From the NCBI GenBank assembly GCA_029224185.1, contig CM055191.1, positions 21,194,172 through 21,258,171 of the forward strand: DNA of 64,000 nucleotides, read 5' to 3'. A program made the translations under genes and the position numbers. How positions within the stretch are numbered: the stretch's first letter is position 1; each line of letters starts with the position of its first letter. The notes below the pieces were generated by a model. It was given only the letters and a program-made list of their open reading frames with translations. It was not told the DNA's origin and searched no databases. Positions 45,831 to 59,785 of the stretch are shown here, piece by piece. Origin of the DNA: Karalla daura. Its lineage: Eukaryota > Chordata > Actinopteri > Chaetodontiformes > Leiognathidae.

Positions 45831-48634
45831 ACTTCTGTAGCGGAGGCAGAATCTACAAGCCAAAGAGATAATAGTTGATAATACATAAATGAATGATGGT
45901 CTAGTTGATAGAAACACACTTTTGCTTTGGGGAATGTAGCGATTACTGTTTCAGTCGTTTATTTCTGCAACCTCTGAAATGTCTTACCCAACCACATTTT
46001 ATCATGATGTTAATACAGACCATATCTAACTTCCCTCTCCTTCGTTTACAGCAGGTCAAGCAGTGTTTTTTTTTTTTTAACAGCGTGAGTTTATTGCTTT
46101 TGGAAATTTTAACAATCACCCGTCCAACGGCCGCGCGTACTGACGAGATGGTCAGCCCTCCCCGTGACTAATTGCTTTGTCAACGATCAATCTCCAGCGC
46201 AGTGGAGTAGCCGTAGGTGCCGCAGCCCGCAGGTCGCCTGGTGAAAGGATGGTACTGAAATCCCCACAGGGCACATATTAATGAGGCTACAGCCAGAGTT
46301 AACAATTCACCATTAAAATGTAATGCATTCTTTAATTAATTTAACTCTCATTTATAAACATCCACCACTTCTCTCTCCCTTCCAAATTTGACCTAACAAT
46401 AGAGCACTTAATGTTTTATGGCGGAGGCATAACATATTTAAATGTCATTAATACATGAACAGCAAGATAAACATACTCAAAAATTCTATTAGCCTTAATA
46501 GGTGGTGTCTCCGTAAAGAGTGTCCCCCTGTTTTTAACCAAATAATTCAAAATTAATTTACGTTCCAGTTGACATGCCGGCTCTCAAATTTAACTTAAAT
46601 AAGAAATATTCTGAGCTGAGCACTCTAAGAGTGGGAGTGGGTAGACACTCTGTTAGCTTGATACTCACGCAACATCAAATGATTATCTTCCAACCCGCCC
46701 AGATATCAACTAACTGAAGATCTAATTTCATGTCACACATGCTCAATAAAAAAAATCAAATTGGCTCCTAAATTGGTTGGTCACTCCAACATTGAAAAAT
46801 AGGTCAAAGTTTCTGCAATCCAAAGTGTCCGCTAGGCTCCATGATTGCAGATTGATATGTGGGGGAGGTTTTTTTTTTTCCTCTTCCTGGCAAGGCAGGA
46901 GCTAGAGATCCCAAGCACAGTAGGAGTTTTCAGGAAATGTTCATCTCTAAGGTATGCTGAGGAGGAATGTGGAATCAAAAGTCATGAAATTGGCAAAAGT
47001 GATGTCAACATTTTGATGATGATGGGTGATACTTGTTTCCTGTCAAGCCTGTTTCTATGTGTGAGAGTGAAATAGCTTTTCTGATTGTGTTCATTTTGCT
47101 GTTGGAGTAAATGATCCATCAGTGGACCATATTTCTGGGGCGGCAGAGCCCAATTTTTACACAAAGGTTGCAGCAGAACAGAGGATCCTGGTTGAATCCT
47201 CTTCTGTTTCAGGTGTAGGTGAAAATAGTTACAGCCTAATTCAGTCAATATGCAAATGTTTTCCACGTGACGCTGTTGGTGTGAATTGGTCGGCCTCAGC
47301 CGAGCCAAACGGCTCCACCATAATCATTTTGATGTTAATGATGTCTGCAGCAGTGCAGCATCACCCCTGTGATTTAATCAAAACTAATTTGGGTCAGTCC
47401 ATTTTGGCTGCAGCTGAGCACCTCAACATCATCATTACGCTCCTTCCACTCAACCTCGGCGCTCACCTCGCCTCCTCCGAGCCGCCGTGAGCCTGCCGGC
47501 CTCCAAACAGCTGTTCGTCTTCTGTCTTGTCACAACCTGTCCCGCTTTCGGACACAGGCTCGTACATTCTTGAGTTTTTTGGTTCTGAATTTCACCATGA
47601 TCCGAATCAGAAATGAGACTTTGTGTTTAAGATTTCACTTCCAAGCTCTCCCTGCCTGTGGGACCTGCTCCTTGGGCTTTTCATCAGCTGCCATTTTCGA
47701 CGGCATGCAGTAATTTCATGGCTCATTGCAAGCGCTGAAAACCTTTGAAACTGCAAATGTTAACTTTGCCTGGCCTGGAGCCATTTAGGAAGCGATTAAT
47801 TTAGCAAACAGAAGTGAGCCACTTTCTCCTCCTAGCCTGCGCATAATTTTTTGGGGCTTCTATCTGTATTTGAGTAAGAGTGAGCAATGTAATGACGGTT
47901 CCTGTAATTGTGGCAGTGTGAAAATGGTTCCTACCTCAGCCTCCGCTATCTCCCTCATCTCTGCTGGCTGAGCCTCGACAGCCTCGTACAGTGAGAGCAC
48001 ACGCAGATTGAGAAGAGGTGGAATCACTTACAACATGCTTGACCTTATTTCTTGCTGCGAGTTGTCAGAGCGTGCTAAAGGAACGCGTTTGTTTGTTTGC
48101 CGCCTGAACAGGCATTTTCTGATCATGCTTGTTCCGTATCTTTGATAGCGCGAGCAACAATTCAATTTAGGGAAAGAAGAAGTGAAGACAGTAATGGAAA
48201 GTGTGAAGCTTTTTGGCTGCGGCGCTCTCAGGAAATAGCGCGGCTCCCAGTGAGAGGCTCTCAGTGTTTGCCCAGTATTCCTGGAGGCTTGTTTTGTCAC
48301 AGACTCTGTGCAGCAAGGCATGGGAGAGGCAGAAGGCAGCGGGTCGGCCAGCCTTCCCCCACAGCTGTCCTCCTCCATCCTGGCACTCAGCGCCACCAAG
48401 CCAATATGAAAACAAATTCTCGTCCCTCTTTGCAATTAATTTTCCTTTGCCGCGGCAAAAAAAATCAGTCTTGACAACATAACATATAGCAGGTTGTGTA
48501 CAGAAAATCTGGCTGTACACAGGAGCAGGAGTAATTTTTCACTCTGCTGGGAGCAGTTGTCTAGTGCATATTCCTCCCCATGTGCATATAGATCAGTGCA
48601 GTCCAGTGGACTAGTGGAAGCAAAGAGGTTTAAC
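45831..48634. other. intergenic with ATTA-rich candidate element 46260-46580
   Basis: 46260-46580 is repeat-free and dense in TTAATTAATTTAA-type words. Open frames up to 135 codons (48028-48435 minus; 47122-47490 plus) have no recognisable domain. Confidence 0.4.
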
Positions 48635-48640
48635 TATATA

Positions 48641-48677
<37 letters not shown>
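48635..48677. repeat. (TA)n microsatellite
   Basis: TA run with one TG interruption. Confidence 0.95.
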
Positions 48678-48681
<4 letters not shown>

Positions 48682-49000
48682 TTTTTTGCCACAGGATGAG
48701 TGTGTCATTAACTACAGTGAAGGGTGCAGCAAGACATGTTCATATTCTTTTTTTTCTCCATATTCTCGATGAACTCTTCTTGCATTGCTGATCTTCTTCT
48801 TTGATGCCAATGTGAGTGTTAGAGTGGGCACCAAATGCACCAGGCTTGTGGGACTTAAAACCACAATAATGTCCATGTTTAAGGGAAAAGTGTGGCGGGT
48901 CAAGGTTTGTAAGTGACAAAGGGAGAATGTGCAACTAACAGGAACACATAATGACAATGATCCAAATTCTTATGTGGCCCTTTTACATATACACTATGCC

Positions 49001-49002
<2 letters not shown>

Positions 49003-49041
<39 letters not shown>
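49003..49041. repeat. (GT)n microsatellite
   Basis: GT run of about 39 bp. Confidence 0.95.
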
Positions 49042-49043
<2 letters not shown>

Positions 49044-49598
49044 CTGCCTGTGTGAGAGCAAAATGTGTCCACGCTGTGTTAAGGAAATGACTGCTTCCTT
49101 ACCTGGATGCCCTGTAACCACATCTGCATCCTGTTTTAGCACGGCCACACTGCAATCTCCCCCACACCATTAATTTTACTGAAAGCCATTCACAATAACC
49201 ATGAGATACTGGGCAGCGGTGTTCAAACGTTTTCTTCCCCCTTCTTATCATAAAGGTCCCACATGTCTTGGCAATATCCCCTAAATAAAAAAAAAAGATA
49301 AATTTGTCCTAATTATGTCCCCCGAACAATGTTGTTTGACGGCCAAAGACATCAAATTAAATACTATTTTGATTCTGCAAAAGTGGTGTCAAGGTCTTAT
49401 ATTTTCATTGCAGGTACATTGACTGATAAATATGAGGGAGAGAACAGTAATTATAGGGTGGAAATGACATCAGAAATTAAGCAAATTGTGAAAGGGTTTG
49501 CCTTTAAATGGGTTTGAGCCATGAATTAAAAAGACCATTAACTGGGAAGAGGCAGGTGTTATCCTCACTGCCCAAAACAAAACAAACAGAGAAGGGGG

Positions 49599-49710
<112 letters not shown>

Positions 49711-49849
49711 AGGGGGGGTGGGTTATGAGCGTGCTTGAGCAGTGAGGGAGAGATGCAGGTGTGCGCTGTTATCTATGAACAATCCCATGTCATTACCAAG
49801 TGAAGGTGAATTTAGCTGATTTTCCTTACTTGCAGCACTGTGTTAATTT

Positions 49850-50150
49850 ATAATGCATTGTTCCATAAATAACCCGCGCTGGACGTCACTAATGTGTCTT
49901 TTACATTCAGTAAAAATGACATTACAAAACAGGCTATTGTTCGGGCGCTCCTCCTCGCCGCTGGCTCTCTCTTTTGGAGTTTATGCGGTGAAAGTGTGTT
50001 TAAATCATTGTATGCAGTGGCGTTGATATTACAAACCTGCTTTAACATTTTTTCAATAGAAAGTTCACCCTGTTTCCCTCTCTGCGCTGTATCCCCTTCC
50101 CTGCAAGTGTGCGTGAATTCAAAGGACTTTAAATTGTACTACAGGTAAAT
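49850..50150. promoter_or_regulatory. candidate conserved non-coding element
   Basis: Repeat-free stretch without simple sequence between microsatellites, enhancer-like by composition. Untested. Confidence 0.25.
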
Positions 50151-50772
50151 TGTTGCACAGTGACTCCACCTGATATCAAAAGGCAGAGGATCAGAGTCTC
50201 ATTCCACCCCATTTTGTGTTGCCATAGTTTTTTTCTCCCTTTCATTTTTTATCAAACCTGTGTCTGGTCTTTTCATGAGCCCAGAGAAATTTAAAGGTGA
50301 TGAGAGGTCCTCTGCCTGATAGGACACAGGGCCAGTGTGGTGATCAGACAAAATTACATCAAGTCCCCCCCCCCCTTGACTATGCTTGTCTTTTTTTTCT
50401 TTTCTTTTTTTTTTATTTAATCAAAGCTCTTGCAGCCTGATGCTGCCCTCTCTCTGGGCCAGGTGTCAAATGGTTTCCATTGATGTCAGTGCGCTGGTAA
50501 TCACAAAGTCTATCCACAGATGCCTGCTTGCACCAGCGTTTCACTGGGGCATCGCATTCTCCGCTCAACACCTTTGAGGCATGTAAGATTATTTCTGCAA
50601 TCTGAAAGAGAGAATAACCTCTAGGAAGAAACTAAATCACAATATAAAGTAATTAAGCACATTATCAACGTGGAGGTTAATTAGTGAGACCCTATACGCC
50701 AGCACCACTGGTAGCATTGCAAACAGACAAACGCTTTCGTTTTCGTCTTTTTCTTTTTTTTTGACCACTCTG

Positions 50773-50805
<33 letters not shown>

Positions 50806-53800
50806 TACACATACACACACAAAGAGCCCCACACACATGCACATGTGCCCATCCACACACACTGACTGCAGGCGGTTGATTGTCACTGTTTGGGGCTCTG
50901 AAATTGATTAAACAACTTGCAATCCAGTTTAATTAATGGAAACTATCTGTAGTTCAAAGCTATTTAGCTGAATGTTGTGCCTTACCGCTGCCCCCCTCTC
51001 TCATTTTGCTTAGACAATCGTAGAAATTAATTGAATTCTAGCATTACTGTATTGAATAACCTTAAAACAATCTTTGATGTTATAGCCCATATTAAAAGCC
51101 ATTCTGTGTATAAACACACACATCCCCAGAGTTGATATACTGTTAGTCACTGTTTATCCTTTAACATGAAAGGACTGTGCCAAGCTGTAATATCACAATA
51201 CGGGGAAGACAACATGGCCAGCCTGTATATCTCTGAAGTGCAGCCGAGTCCGAAATGGCACATTGACAGCAACATACGTAGTTGCTGCATAGAAACAAAA
51301 GGCAAGGCATTCCTAATTATTGACAAGCAACATATATTTACTTTTCCTCATTTCAGAACGATAAGTCCTTCAAGCTCCTCTCAGTGTCTGCAGTGCGAAG
51401 ATGTCCCTATCAAAAACTACAGGCGTACCTGTTTGTTCAGGAAGACTTGGCAAGAAAATACCCTTCCCTTCTGTTCCAGTGCCGGCTGAAGCCATTAACC
51501 AACTTAACTTGACTTGACTTTTATTTTTCCACCACGCGTCACTTTTGGATTGCTCCTTTTGTCCCCCATATCTCCTTTTCTTGCACTAGAATGGGGAAGT
51601 GCACTGGTTTTCGGTTTGCAATGTTACAAGTAGATGTTTTTATCCTTGTGTTGGAAGTCCTTGTTTTGTTTGTATCTTTGAATGAGGAATTATTCTAGAA
51701 AAAAGAAAGAAAAAGAAAAAGGCATTTTGATTCCATGTTTGTTTTTCAAATGCTATCTATTTTCTTATTTGTGGCTTTTCATGTAGAATTGATTTCACTG
51801 GAGCAGACTGTTTTCCCAATCTCCAAATTTTAAGTTGACTTGCAACCAACACTGATATGACTCATTTGAAGCCAGAAGCCAGAATGTAGGTAAAACAAAA
51901 TTAAAACTAGCTGTTAAAATAAAATAGACATGACAAATAATTATAGATTATGAGATATAGGTATGAGGTCATGCTTTTGAATTGCATTCACAGCTTCAAT
52001 ACACCCTCAACAAAAGATGTCAAACAGCTGCTCGCTTGCCCTGGAACTCAAAGGCAGGATCAGGCAGCCTTCTTTACCCCCTCCCCTTTCCTCCCTCTCT
52101 TTTCACCTCATCCCGCTGCCCCTCCCCCCGCAGCTCCCTCCCTTCTTTTTTTCTTAAATGGCATGAAGGTTGAGATGGCTGGAGTCCAAGATCATCGCGC
52201 CTGAGACCACACAGATGGGGAGAGATAAAAGTTCTCTGTGAGCTGCTCACAGTGCTGCCATTTTCCACACAAGTGGAGGGGACGCGGGGGAGGGAAGAGA
52301 AGGAGGGGGGGGGCAGAGCCACCTGCGGCCGTGACATCACCGCCTTATCGCATATCGTGTATCACCTGCAGCTCCACGTCAAGCCCAAAGAGACAGATTT
52401 CATCTGTCATCTCTGAGAGGATCTCAATATAATTTACTCTGCTGATCTGACATCCAGAGGAGAGGAGTAGAGTTGCCAAACCTAATCTTACAGATGAGGA
52501 CTCTCCTTTTTCTGCCCAGTCATGTCCTTGTGTGCCGTTGTAAAGGGGGAAGAGCGGTAGGCATATCAGATTTAGCTGTTATTTGAAAGCGGCATCTTGG
52601 GTTAAGTGGCCCTTGTGGTTTCATTCCTCGGCAAACTTGCAACACGTTCAAGTCGACTTACTCTTCCCTTTGTCCCGCGGAAATATTAAGCCACTCTGAA
52701 ATATTCCAGAAATGCAAGATATTTTGCAGCAGGAAAAAAAAATAAAACAGCAAAATGCAAAACATTTACCAAACACAGCACACACGTGAAAATACAGTTA
52801 ACCCCAATGTGCTCCTGTCTCCTCTTTGCTACGCCTGCATGTGCGAATATAATGGAGTAACTTTATAGGCAAGTATGCAAAAAAGAGATTATCATACATA
52901 AAAGCCAGAAGCAAAAAACACAAGTGGTATCAAAAAGCATAACCTAATTAGAAAGACTAATCAACTTTAATGTCTTCATATTTAAGGGAGAGGGAAAGGA
53001 TAATTAGTCTTGGGGTTCCGTCTCCTTTCCTCTGCAGTCATGCTACTAACAAGAGTTGATGCTGTCTAGAACGGCCACCCACATATAACAGCTAATTGCA
53101 GGTCTTCGCCCTCAAGCACCCCTCTAGTCATAGAGACAACAGGGAAATTGGCCATTTCAGCTGTGCTGGGTATCATTAATAATTAATGGCACTTTCAAGA
53201 GTCAGACTGTCCCTAAAACCTAAGCAAGAGGTGCTTTGGGAACTACGCAATGTGTCATTTGCTCTGATAGCAAATACAGGGTTTTTTTTCTCTGCTGAGC
53301 TGTTTTTTTTTCCTGTCTCATACTGTATTTATTACATGAGCCGTTGTGCGGGAGCAGATAACTACTGCCCAGAGATTTGACACATTTTTTAAAATCACAA
53401 TTAACTCTCCAGAAGTTATTTTAAAACCGCCTCAAAAGAAATGCATCGGACGCTCTGGAGCACAACCAACGCCGCGCACGCTCTGCGCTCTCGTTTCTGT
53501 CATGTATTGTGGGTGACAGAAAAAAGAGATGTCTCGATCTCTGAAACGAATAAAAACTGAAGAGATCAATAATTATATGTTGAGTTGTTCACTGTGGCAC
53601 CATGAACGCTTTTAGATTCGCATCATCTGTTTGCGGGGCGCTGCGTTTGTCATGGCCCGGGGTTAAACGAAGCCCAGCGTGACGACATGTTACAGGTTGG
53701 CGGCAGCGGTTCCCGTTCTGCCTGGACTCAGGAGACCCCGGCTGGAAGACGCACGGTCTCATGTGCCCCATTTCTCTGACTGCTGTTGACTGCACTTCTT

Positions 53801-56279
53801 GTGCAGCTCTCTCTCCCAGCCAAACTTGGTCTGCTGGGATTTCTATTATTAGTGTCGAAGAACATTTTGTTCATGAGAGGTCTATAACATGGACTTTAAC
53901 CTCACTGGGATCCATCTGACCCAGAAATTCTATAAGGACCAGCATGAAGTAGACATAACATGCTAAACTGTCTCTAAGTGATGTTTTACAATACAAAACA
54001 AACCCCACAAAAATGAAATAAGAACACATGAATCATCTAACATATACTATACAGTATGAAATACTTGTTTCAGAACAATTCATTTGCCAAAGAATGCTTA
54101 CTAACACAGTCAAATATTGGTGTTAAATATGGTCTGAAGAAAAGGAAAACATATTTAAAGATGTCATTTTCAATCGTTACATTTACATCCTGAGTCGCAA
54201 AGTGGAATTCCAAATGATCAGGTCAGTGTCAGCGAAACAAACATGTTGATTTGTTACTAGTCTGTTACAATTGAGGTTTTACTCAAGGCTGACATGGCCT
54301 CATTTTATCAGTCAGCTGCCAATCACCCTAAATTTGAAATATGGTAGTTTTGTGATACTGCCCAAGTCATAAAATAATGAACTAAAAATTCATATGTTCA
54401 ATCCGGTTGGGAGGAAAGATTTCCTAAAACTAAAAGGGCTTAAAAAGGGAAGTAGAAAGGATGATCACATTTCCCCTCCTCAGGAAGTCATCCGTGGCAC
54501 TGTTCAAGGGTAACCGACCACTGTCTTATAACTTTATTATTCTTTCTTAATCGGTTTATAAATATTTATGAATCGCCAAAGCCACCCTGACTCGCAGCTG
54601 AGATTGAAGCCGGCGCGGAGTATGTACGTTCCAGAGCAGCCAAGGGTTGGAGGGGGAGAGATAGCACGGACAGGAGATTTGTGACAGACCAGAGCATGAA
54701 ACCCATCAGTTGATGAGTGGAAATCCCTACTTTCTAATTAATAGAGGTACACAGGCCAGGGGGATAAGGAGGATCAGGGAAATGAAATCAGCAAAAAGAT
54801 ACCATCACTCATTTCTGAGGTCCATTGTCACACTTCAGAATCTGCTGTAATGAATCACTCAAGCATTCTGCAGATACATTTGAATGGTGGGGAAAATTCA
54901 TTGTCCGGTGGAGAGCATTCGATAAGGATCTTTTCTCTTGCCTCTCCCTCTTCTTCAGCCTCTTCTTCCCTGCTTTTGTCAGAGGGCCCTCTGATCAAAA
55001 AGCGAAATCAAGGCTCAAGCAACAGGTGCGGCGTCTGAAAGGCCGCCGCAATCTGCAAGTGAACTGGAAAGCTATCTCGGATAAAAAAGACTGATTCGAG
55101 AACTTTCAAGGGATTTGCTTTTTTTTTTTAGGGAGGGGGGGGAGGGGTCAGCTCCAAAAGTCAGGATGGAGTAAAAAGGTGCCAGAGTCGGTCCATAATT
55201 CATCAAAAGCATCAGACAGCACAATCGCAGAGGCTGGAATTAGTCTGACTTGCAGTCTCATATTCATACAGCCTTTGACTTGAGATGCAACTTTTGATTA
55301 ACTATTGAAGTGAAAATAAAGATGAGGTACAAAACATAGCATAACCCCTCTTATGTTTTCCACGCTGTTTTTCTTAATTGGAGGCAACACTGCTTGTGTA
55401 CGATTTTTAGTGCTCTTGTGGCATCAGAGAGTAGTTGCTAGGATATGACATGAAATGTTTTAGTCATTATACGCTGTGTAGATGCAAAACTCCACATCAG
55501 AAGCCAACACAAAGGGACTTGTAACCCTCATTAGCCAGATCTCAGGCAGATCTCAGAGCACAGTGAACAAGTGACGATAAAGGAAGCCATCCTTCCACTC
55601 ATCCTGAATGCAACATTTATACATTCTGCAGTAGTGCTGTAAATCCAACTCACATAATGGATTCATCTGCAGCCAAGGCAGCTATAGCATTACCCTCTGA
55701 CCTCAGTGTGGTCTATTTCCTTTTCAACCGGAGGTGTCTCAGAGAAAGAGGTTTTAAACCCCTCGCCTGTTTGTAACCAACTACTGTACAGCATTACCAG
55801 TTTAATCGGCTGCTCTTTAAGGAATAAGAGAAAAGCAGGCATAAGCCCAGCACATATTAGCTGCTGCTCGCAGAACTGGCAGGCTGAGCACTGCTGCTCG
55901 ACATCCTGGAATGCGTGGCTGTGATGGTGAAATCTGAGGACGACATGAAATGAGAAACAAAATGCAGCATATATCTTTCCATATCATGCATCCTCAGAGG
56001 GGATTTACCACAACTGCCTTTAGACATTATTATTCTTGTTTGCAAAATGCACCAAGAGCACGTTTCAAAAAACACTAGTAAGTAAATATACAGTCGCTCC
56101 AGCCCTCTCTCTTTCGCCTTTGTCTTTGTTTGCTTTCCAAAGATAATTTAAGTTTTCAGTTCCTAAGTAGTTCAATCCAACCCAAGGGAGCAAAACCCTG
56201 TGAGACAAGATTTTTTTTTAAACTTCTTTCCCTCTCCCCTTTTTTTTTATTTTTTGCTTCAACCCTTATATCCCAATGC
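50151..56279. other. intergenic desert block
   Basis: A CT/CA compound tract lies at 50773-50820. G-runs lie at 52302-52314 and 55131-55148. A 107-codon open frame at 51166-51489 (plus) is unrecognised. A modest CpG patch lies at 53440-53760. No exon recognised. Confidence 0.45.
50773..50820. repeat. (CT)n(CA)n compound microsatellite
   Basis: CT run followed by CA/CATA run. Confidence 0.9.
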
Positions 56280-56830
56280 AATTATTTAATATACACCCAC
56301 TCATAGTCTGCATATGAGATATGAATATAATTGTATGTTACTTTTTAATTACAGGAAAAATCTAACTTGTAAGATGATGGGCTGGAAGGTGCCATTGCAT
56401 TGTTATTTTTTTTCATCCTCGTTTTCTGATTATGTGAGCTGGGCTCCTTTGCTAAGCGATGATAAGCAGAATTTCCATGTTCTCTGCATAATTAATCCAT
56501 CTTTGCCTCTCTTCATGCCAACTCTGCCGTTATCGCCTGCACATGCCTGAATTGCAAAAGAATCCTCTCTTCAATTGGAACTTATTGATATTCTAAAAAA
56601 ACTGGAAATCCTCAAATTTAAGCCACAGATTGTTAAATGGATTAATTTCGCGGCAATCGCGAGCATCTAACGCGGGCAGACAGGCAAAGCAAATTGAAAG
56701 TATCTCCTGTTTGTGGAGTTTTAGTCCCAAATGATAGGGTTTATTGGCATGTTTTTTTTTCTCCATAGTCAAAAATTACCATTTATTTGCATGCCATAAA
56801 ATACTTTTATATGGTTGAAAATTCAGAGGA
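56280..56830. promoter_or_regulatory. candidate conserved non-coding element
   Basis: AT-rich, repeat-free, many ATTA/TAAT cores (GCAATTATTTAATA, GCATAATTAATCC, GGATTAATTTCG). Composition resembles developmental enhancers. Conservation untested. Confidence 0.3.
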
Positions 56831-59147
56831 ATTTCTTTCAATGCCTGTCGTTGGCTTCGTGATAACAACTTCGGCTTCCCACATCTGGACGCTTTTGATA
56901 CTGGGTGAAAGGAATGTCTGAATATTTAATATTTTTATCTGTTTTCATCGATGGTTTCCCCATTAAGGATGGCTCTGCTGTTTGCATGGAGCCTGGCAGA
57001 TGTAGATTTATTTTCTGAGCTGTCGACGGCCTGCCTTTCTGTGAATATATTGATGCATTTTTCCATTTTGCTGTGCACTGATGCCTCTGCATATGTAATA
57101 AACCAGCAGACACACTTATAAAATACATCAACAGACTGTATTATAATGCTGCGTTCAGATGTGGGTCCTCACTTACTCATGCACATATAGGAAAAGAGGG
57201 AAGAGATCAGCCACACATATCAAATATAATTTACTTGACCTCATAAAAATGAATAACATTAAATCACAGGATGTCAAAACACATGAGGTGCTCATGTATA
57301 AAGCATCAAATGCGTTACTTGGACACTTGGCATCCGAACCTGTGCCTTGCATGCAAACAGTGATACAGTGTAACATGGACATGATGGCTGCAGTCAGCCT
57401 GTAATGTGCTGCACATAGATACTGATGCACTGGATTTATGCCACAAAGAGTCTCACACTATAACAACTGTTTCACTTGAATTGTGCTGGTGTGAAAGGAA
57501 GATTCCATAGTCTCACAAAGTAAAAGAAAAAAAATCACATTGTGTGTATTTTAATTGTCGCTTGAATTCAGCTGCAAATGAAAATGCCAGCCTATCAGGA
57601 GACTAAAGATCTGTAGTTTCACAGCTGAGAACTGGCATTCTTCCTCAGGCCAGTGAAGCTGGCAGATTGAAAATTATTCAAGAACACAACAGACCGTGTG
57701 AGCCGCACAATTTATTTTTTACTCCACCAGTCATTTAGATTTAAATGAGTACATTTCCAGTAGAAGCTCTCGACCGACACCTGAGGAATCGGACGAAGAT
57801 TCTTAATACTTTGCATATTTTCTAATGCGTACGTCAGCTTAATTAATGTGGATCATTCGGTCTGATTGTGCGCTCTTTGGCGGCGGCGGCGCTTTGTGAA
57901 CTCCATGGTAGACACGTGAAGGCCTGACCATGTCACAGCGGAAGTTGATCAGATTGGTTTCACCCGCAGCACTCCAGTCTCAGTCAATGTGAGAATGTGC
58001 GGGTGGACTGCTGTTCAGAAACACTAATGAATTCATTGTATGGGAGATTACATTTTCATGCAGACATTTCATGTGATAAAAAAACGATTAGAAATGGGAA
58101 GGTGTTCTTTTTTTGTGAGATATCCTGAGGACTGATGTGATTTTACAAACATTACCTCAGATCAAACCCAGTTCACACACACACGCACCTACACAGACAC
58201 ACACACACATTTGCTTCGGGTTCTATGAGGTGAAAAATACAATAAGAAAATAATAAAAATAGGGAACAACAAAAAGCACATTGTGCCACTCAGCTCAGCT
58301 GATCATTACACATTTCTCAAGGAATTAACAAAATTATGTATAAATTGCATATTTAGATTAGAAACTGGATGCTTTATTAACGGATGTTCTAAATGACCAT
58401 TACAAGGTCATTCTGGGCCAATGTTAAAGGTTCCCACAGTAAGTGACTGATGGATTCCCTCATTCTACAGGCTGCATTCCCTCTTCTCCCACTGCCAGAT
58501 GCATTTCTCTCCTAACTTAATAATGCAACGCTATTATTTTGAAGAAATGAACTCCTTCAATCAAGGACGGATATTTATGATTTTAATCCATAAAAGGCCT
58601 TGCCGGTTATTCCCTGGAGGTGGCACAGTCTCAGCTTCTGACCACATGAAAAGACATTGAGATTAGCAGGAGGAATATAGTGCCCTGTGGTTCTCTCCTC
58701 CTCCTCCTCCACAAAAAAGCCTTTATTTACAGATTTACACACTCCCTATGGGAGGAGCATAGTTTGTTCATCCCGCCCTCGTAGTGTTTTCATCACTTCC
58801 CTCGACTTTAACATTTTGGTGTGATCTTCAAACGCTTTGGGGATGTGTGGCATATTGAGTTAACATCGTGGCTTTTTTTTTGGTTTTTGCTGATCTGCCT
58901 TTTTTTTCCATTCTCGTTGTGCTGTGTTTCAAAGTGCTCCGGATGTCATGTATCTCCCTGGTAAACGGAAGTAGGTGGAAGCGGAGGGTACAGGATGGTG
59001 GTGCGGAGAGTGAAGCCTCCCTGGAAAGAGCTGGCGTCCAGGCCTCCAGGGCCGCGGGTGGTGTTGGCAGCTCGGGCAGCGGAGTGGGCACTCTCTCAGA
59101 CATCTGTTTGCTCACTGCTGCTGGAGCTGCTGGATGGATGGACTGCG

Positions 59148-59149
<2 letters not shown>
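56831..59149. other. intergenic
   Basis: A homeodomain-rich stretch lies at 57690-57880 (CTTAATTAATGTGG), then a short GGC run at 57881-57890. CA tract at 58177-58211. No exon recognised. Confidence 0.45.
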
Positions 59150-59206
<57 letters not shown>

Positions 59207-59226
59207 TGTGTGTGTGTGTGTGTGTG
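59150..59226. repeat. (GT)n microsatellite
   Basis: 77 bp GT tract with one TC interruption, followed by a G-rich run. Confidence 0.97.
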
Positions 59227-59573
59227 GTGGGGGTATGGGGAGGGGGGTAACAGAGAACTGGAGCATTCAGCCACAACCAGCAGCAGCATCTTACCCAGGA
59301 AGGACAACAGCAACACAACATTATAGCCTCCACTGCTATGAGCAGAGTTTTCTTTTTTCTCTTTCTAAAACTGTGGGTGTCAGCATTGGGATGCAGCACT
59401 ACATCCAGGGCATTCAAGGACACACACTTAGGCTACATCACTGGTTGGAAATCACAAAGAATTATGGAAGATGATGTAAAAACACGGTTAAAAAAAAGAA
59501 AAAAAAAAGCTCAGCTTTAATTTGTTGTGGAACAACTTTTGTTTCCAAGGCCTGGATGTCTGCCTTCTATACA

Positions 59574-59580
59574 GTGTGCC

Positions 59581-59612
<32 letters not shown>

Positions 59613-59785
59613 CGTCCATGTGTTTGTGTGATATGTGTATGTATATACACACACCAACACACACACACACACACACTGAGGTTGTAGGGAATAAACACTT
59701 GTACATGTGCCACATCACTCCTCTCCATGCACATGCACACGTGTGCATGTGGGCACACAGACACACACACACACACACACTCATA
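59574..59785. repeat. GT and CA microsatellite cluster in opposite orientation
   Basis: (GT)n at 59574-59614, (CA)n at 59646-59677 and (CA)n at 59757-59780. The first two could pair as a hairpin with a loop of about 30 bases. Confidence 0.85.

Noticed and set aside
50700..50717. REST/NRSF-like sequence (AGCACCACTGG)
   Set aside because: Only the left half-site fits; the right half departs from the consensus.
51166..51489. 107-codon plus-strand open frame with ordinary composition
   Set aside because: Looked at for a small secreted or metal-binding protein because of several Cys, but no signal peptide, domain or neighbouring exon was seen.
58828..59474. Open frames of about 150-160 codons over a GT tract on both strands
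   Set aside because: Both frames are dominated by dinucleotide-repeat translation (CV or HT repeats), with no recognised domain.
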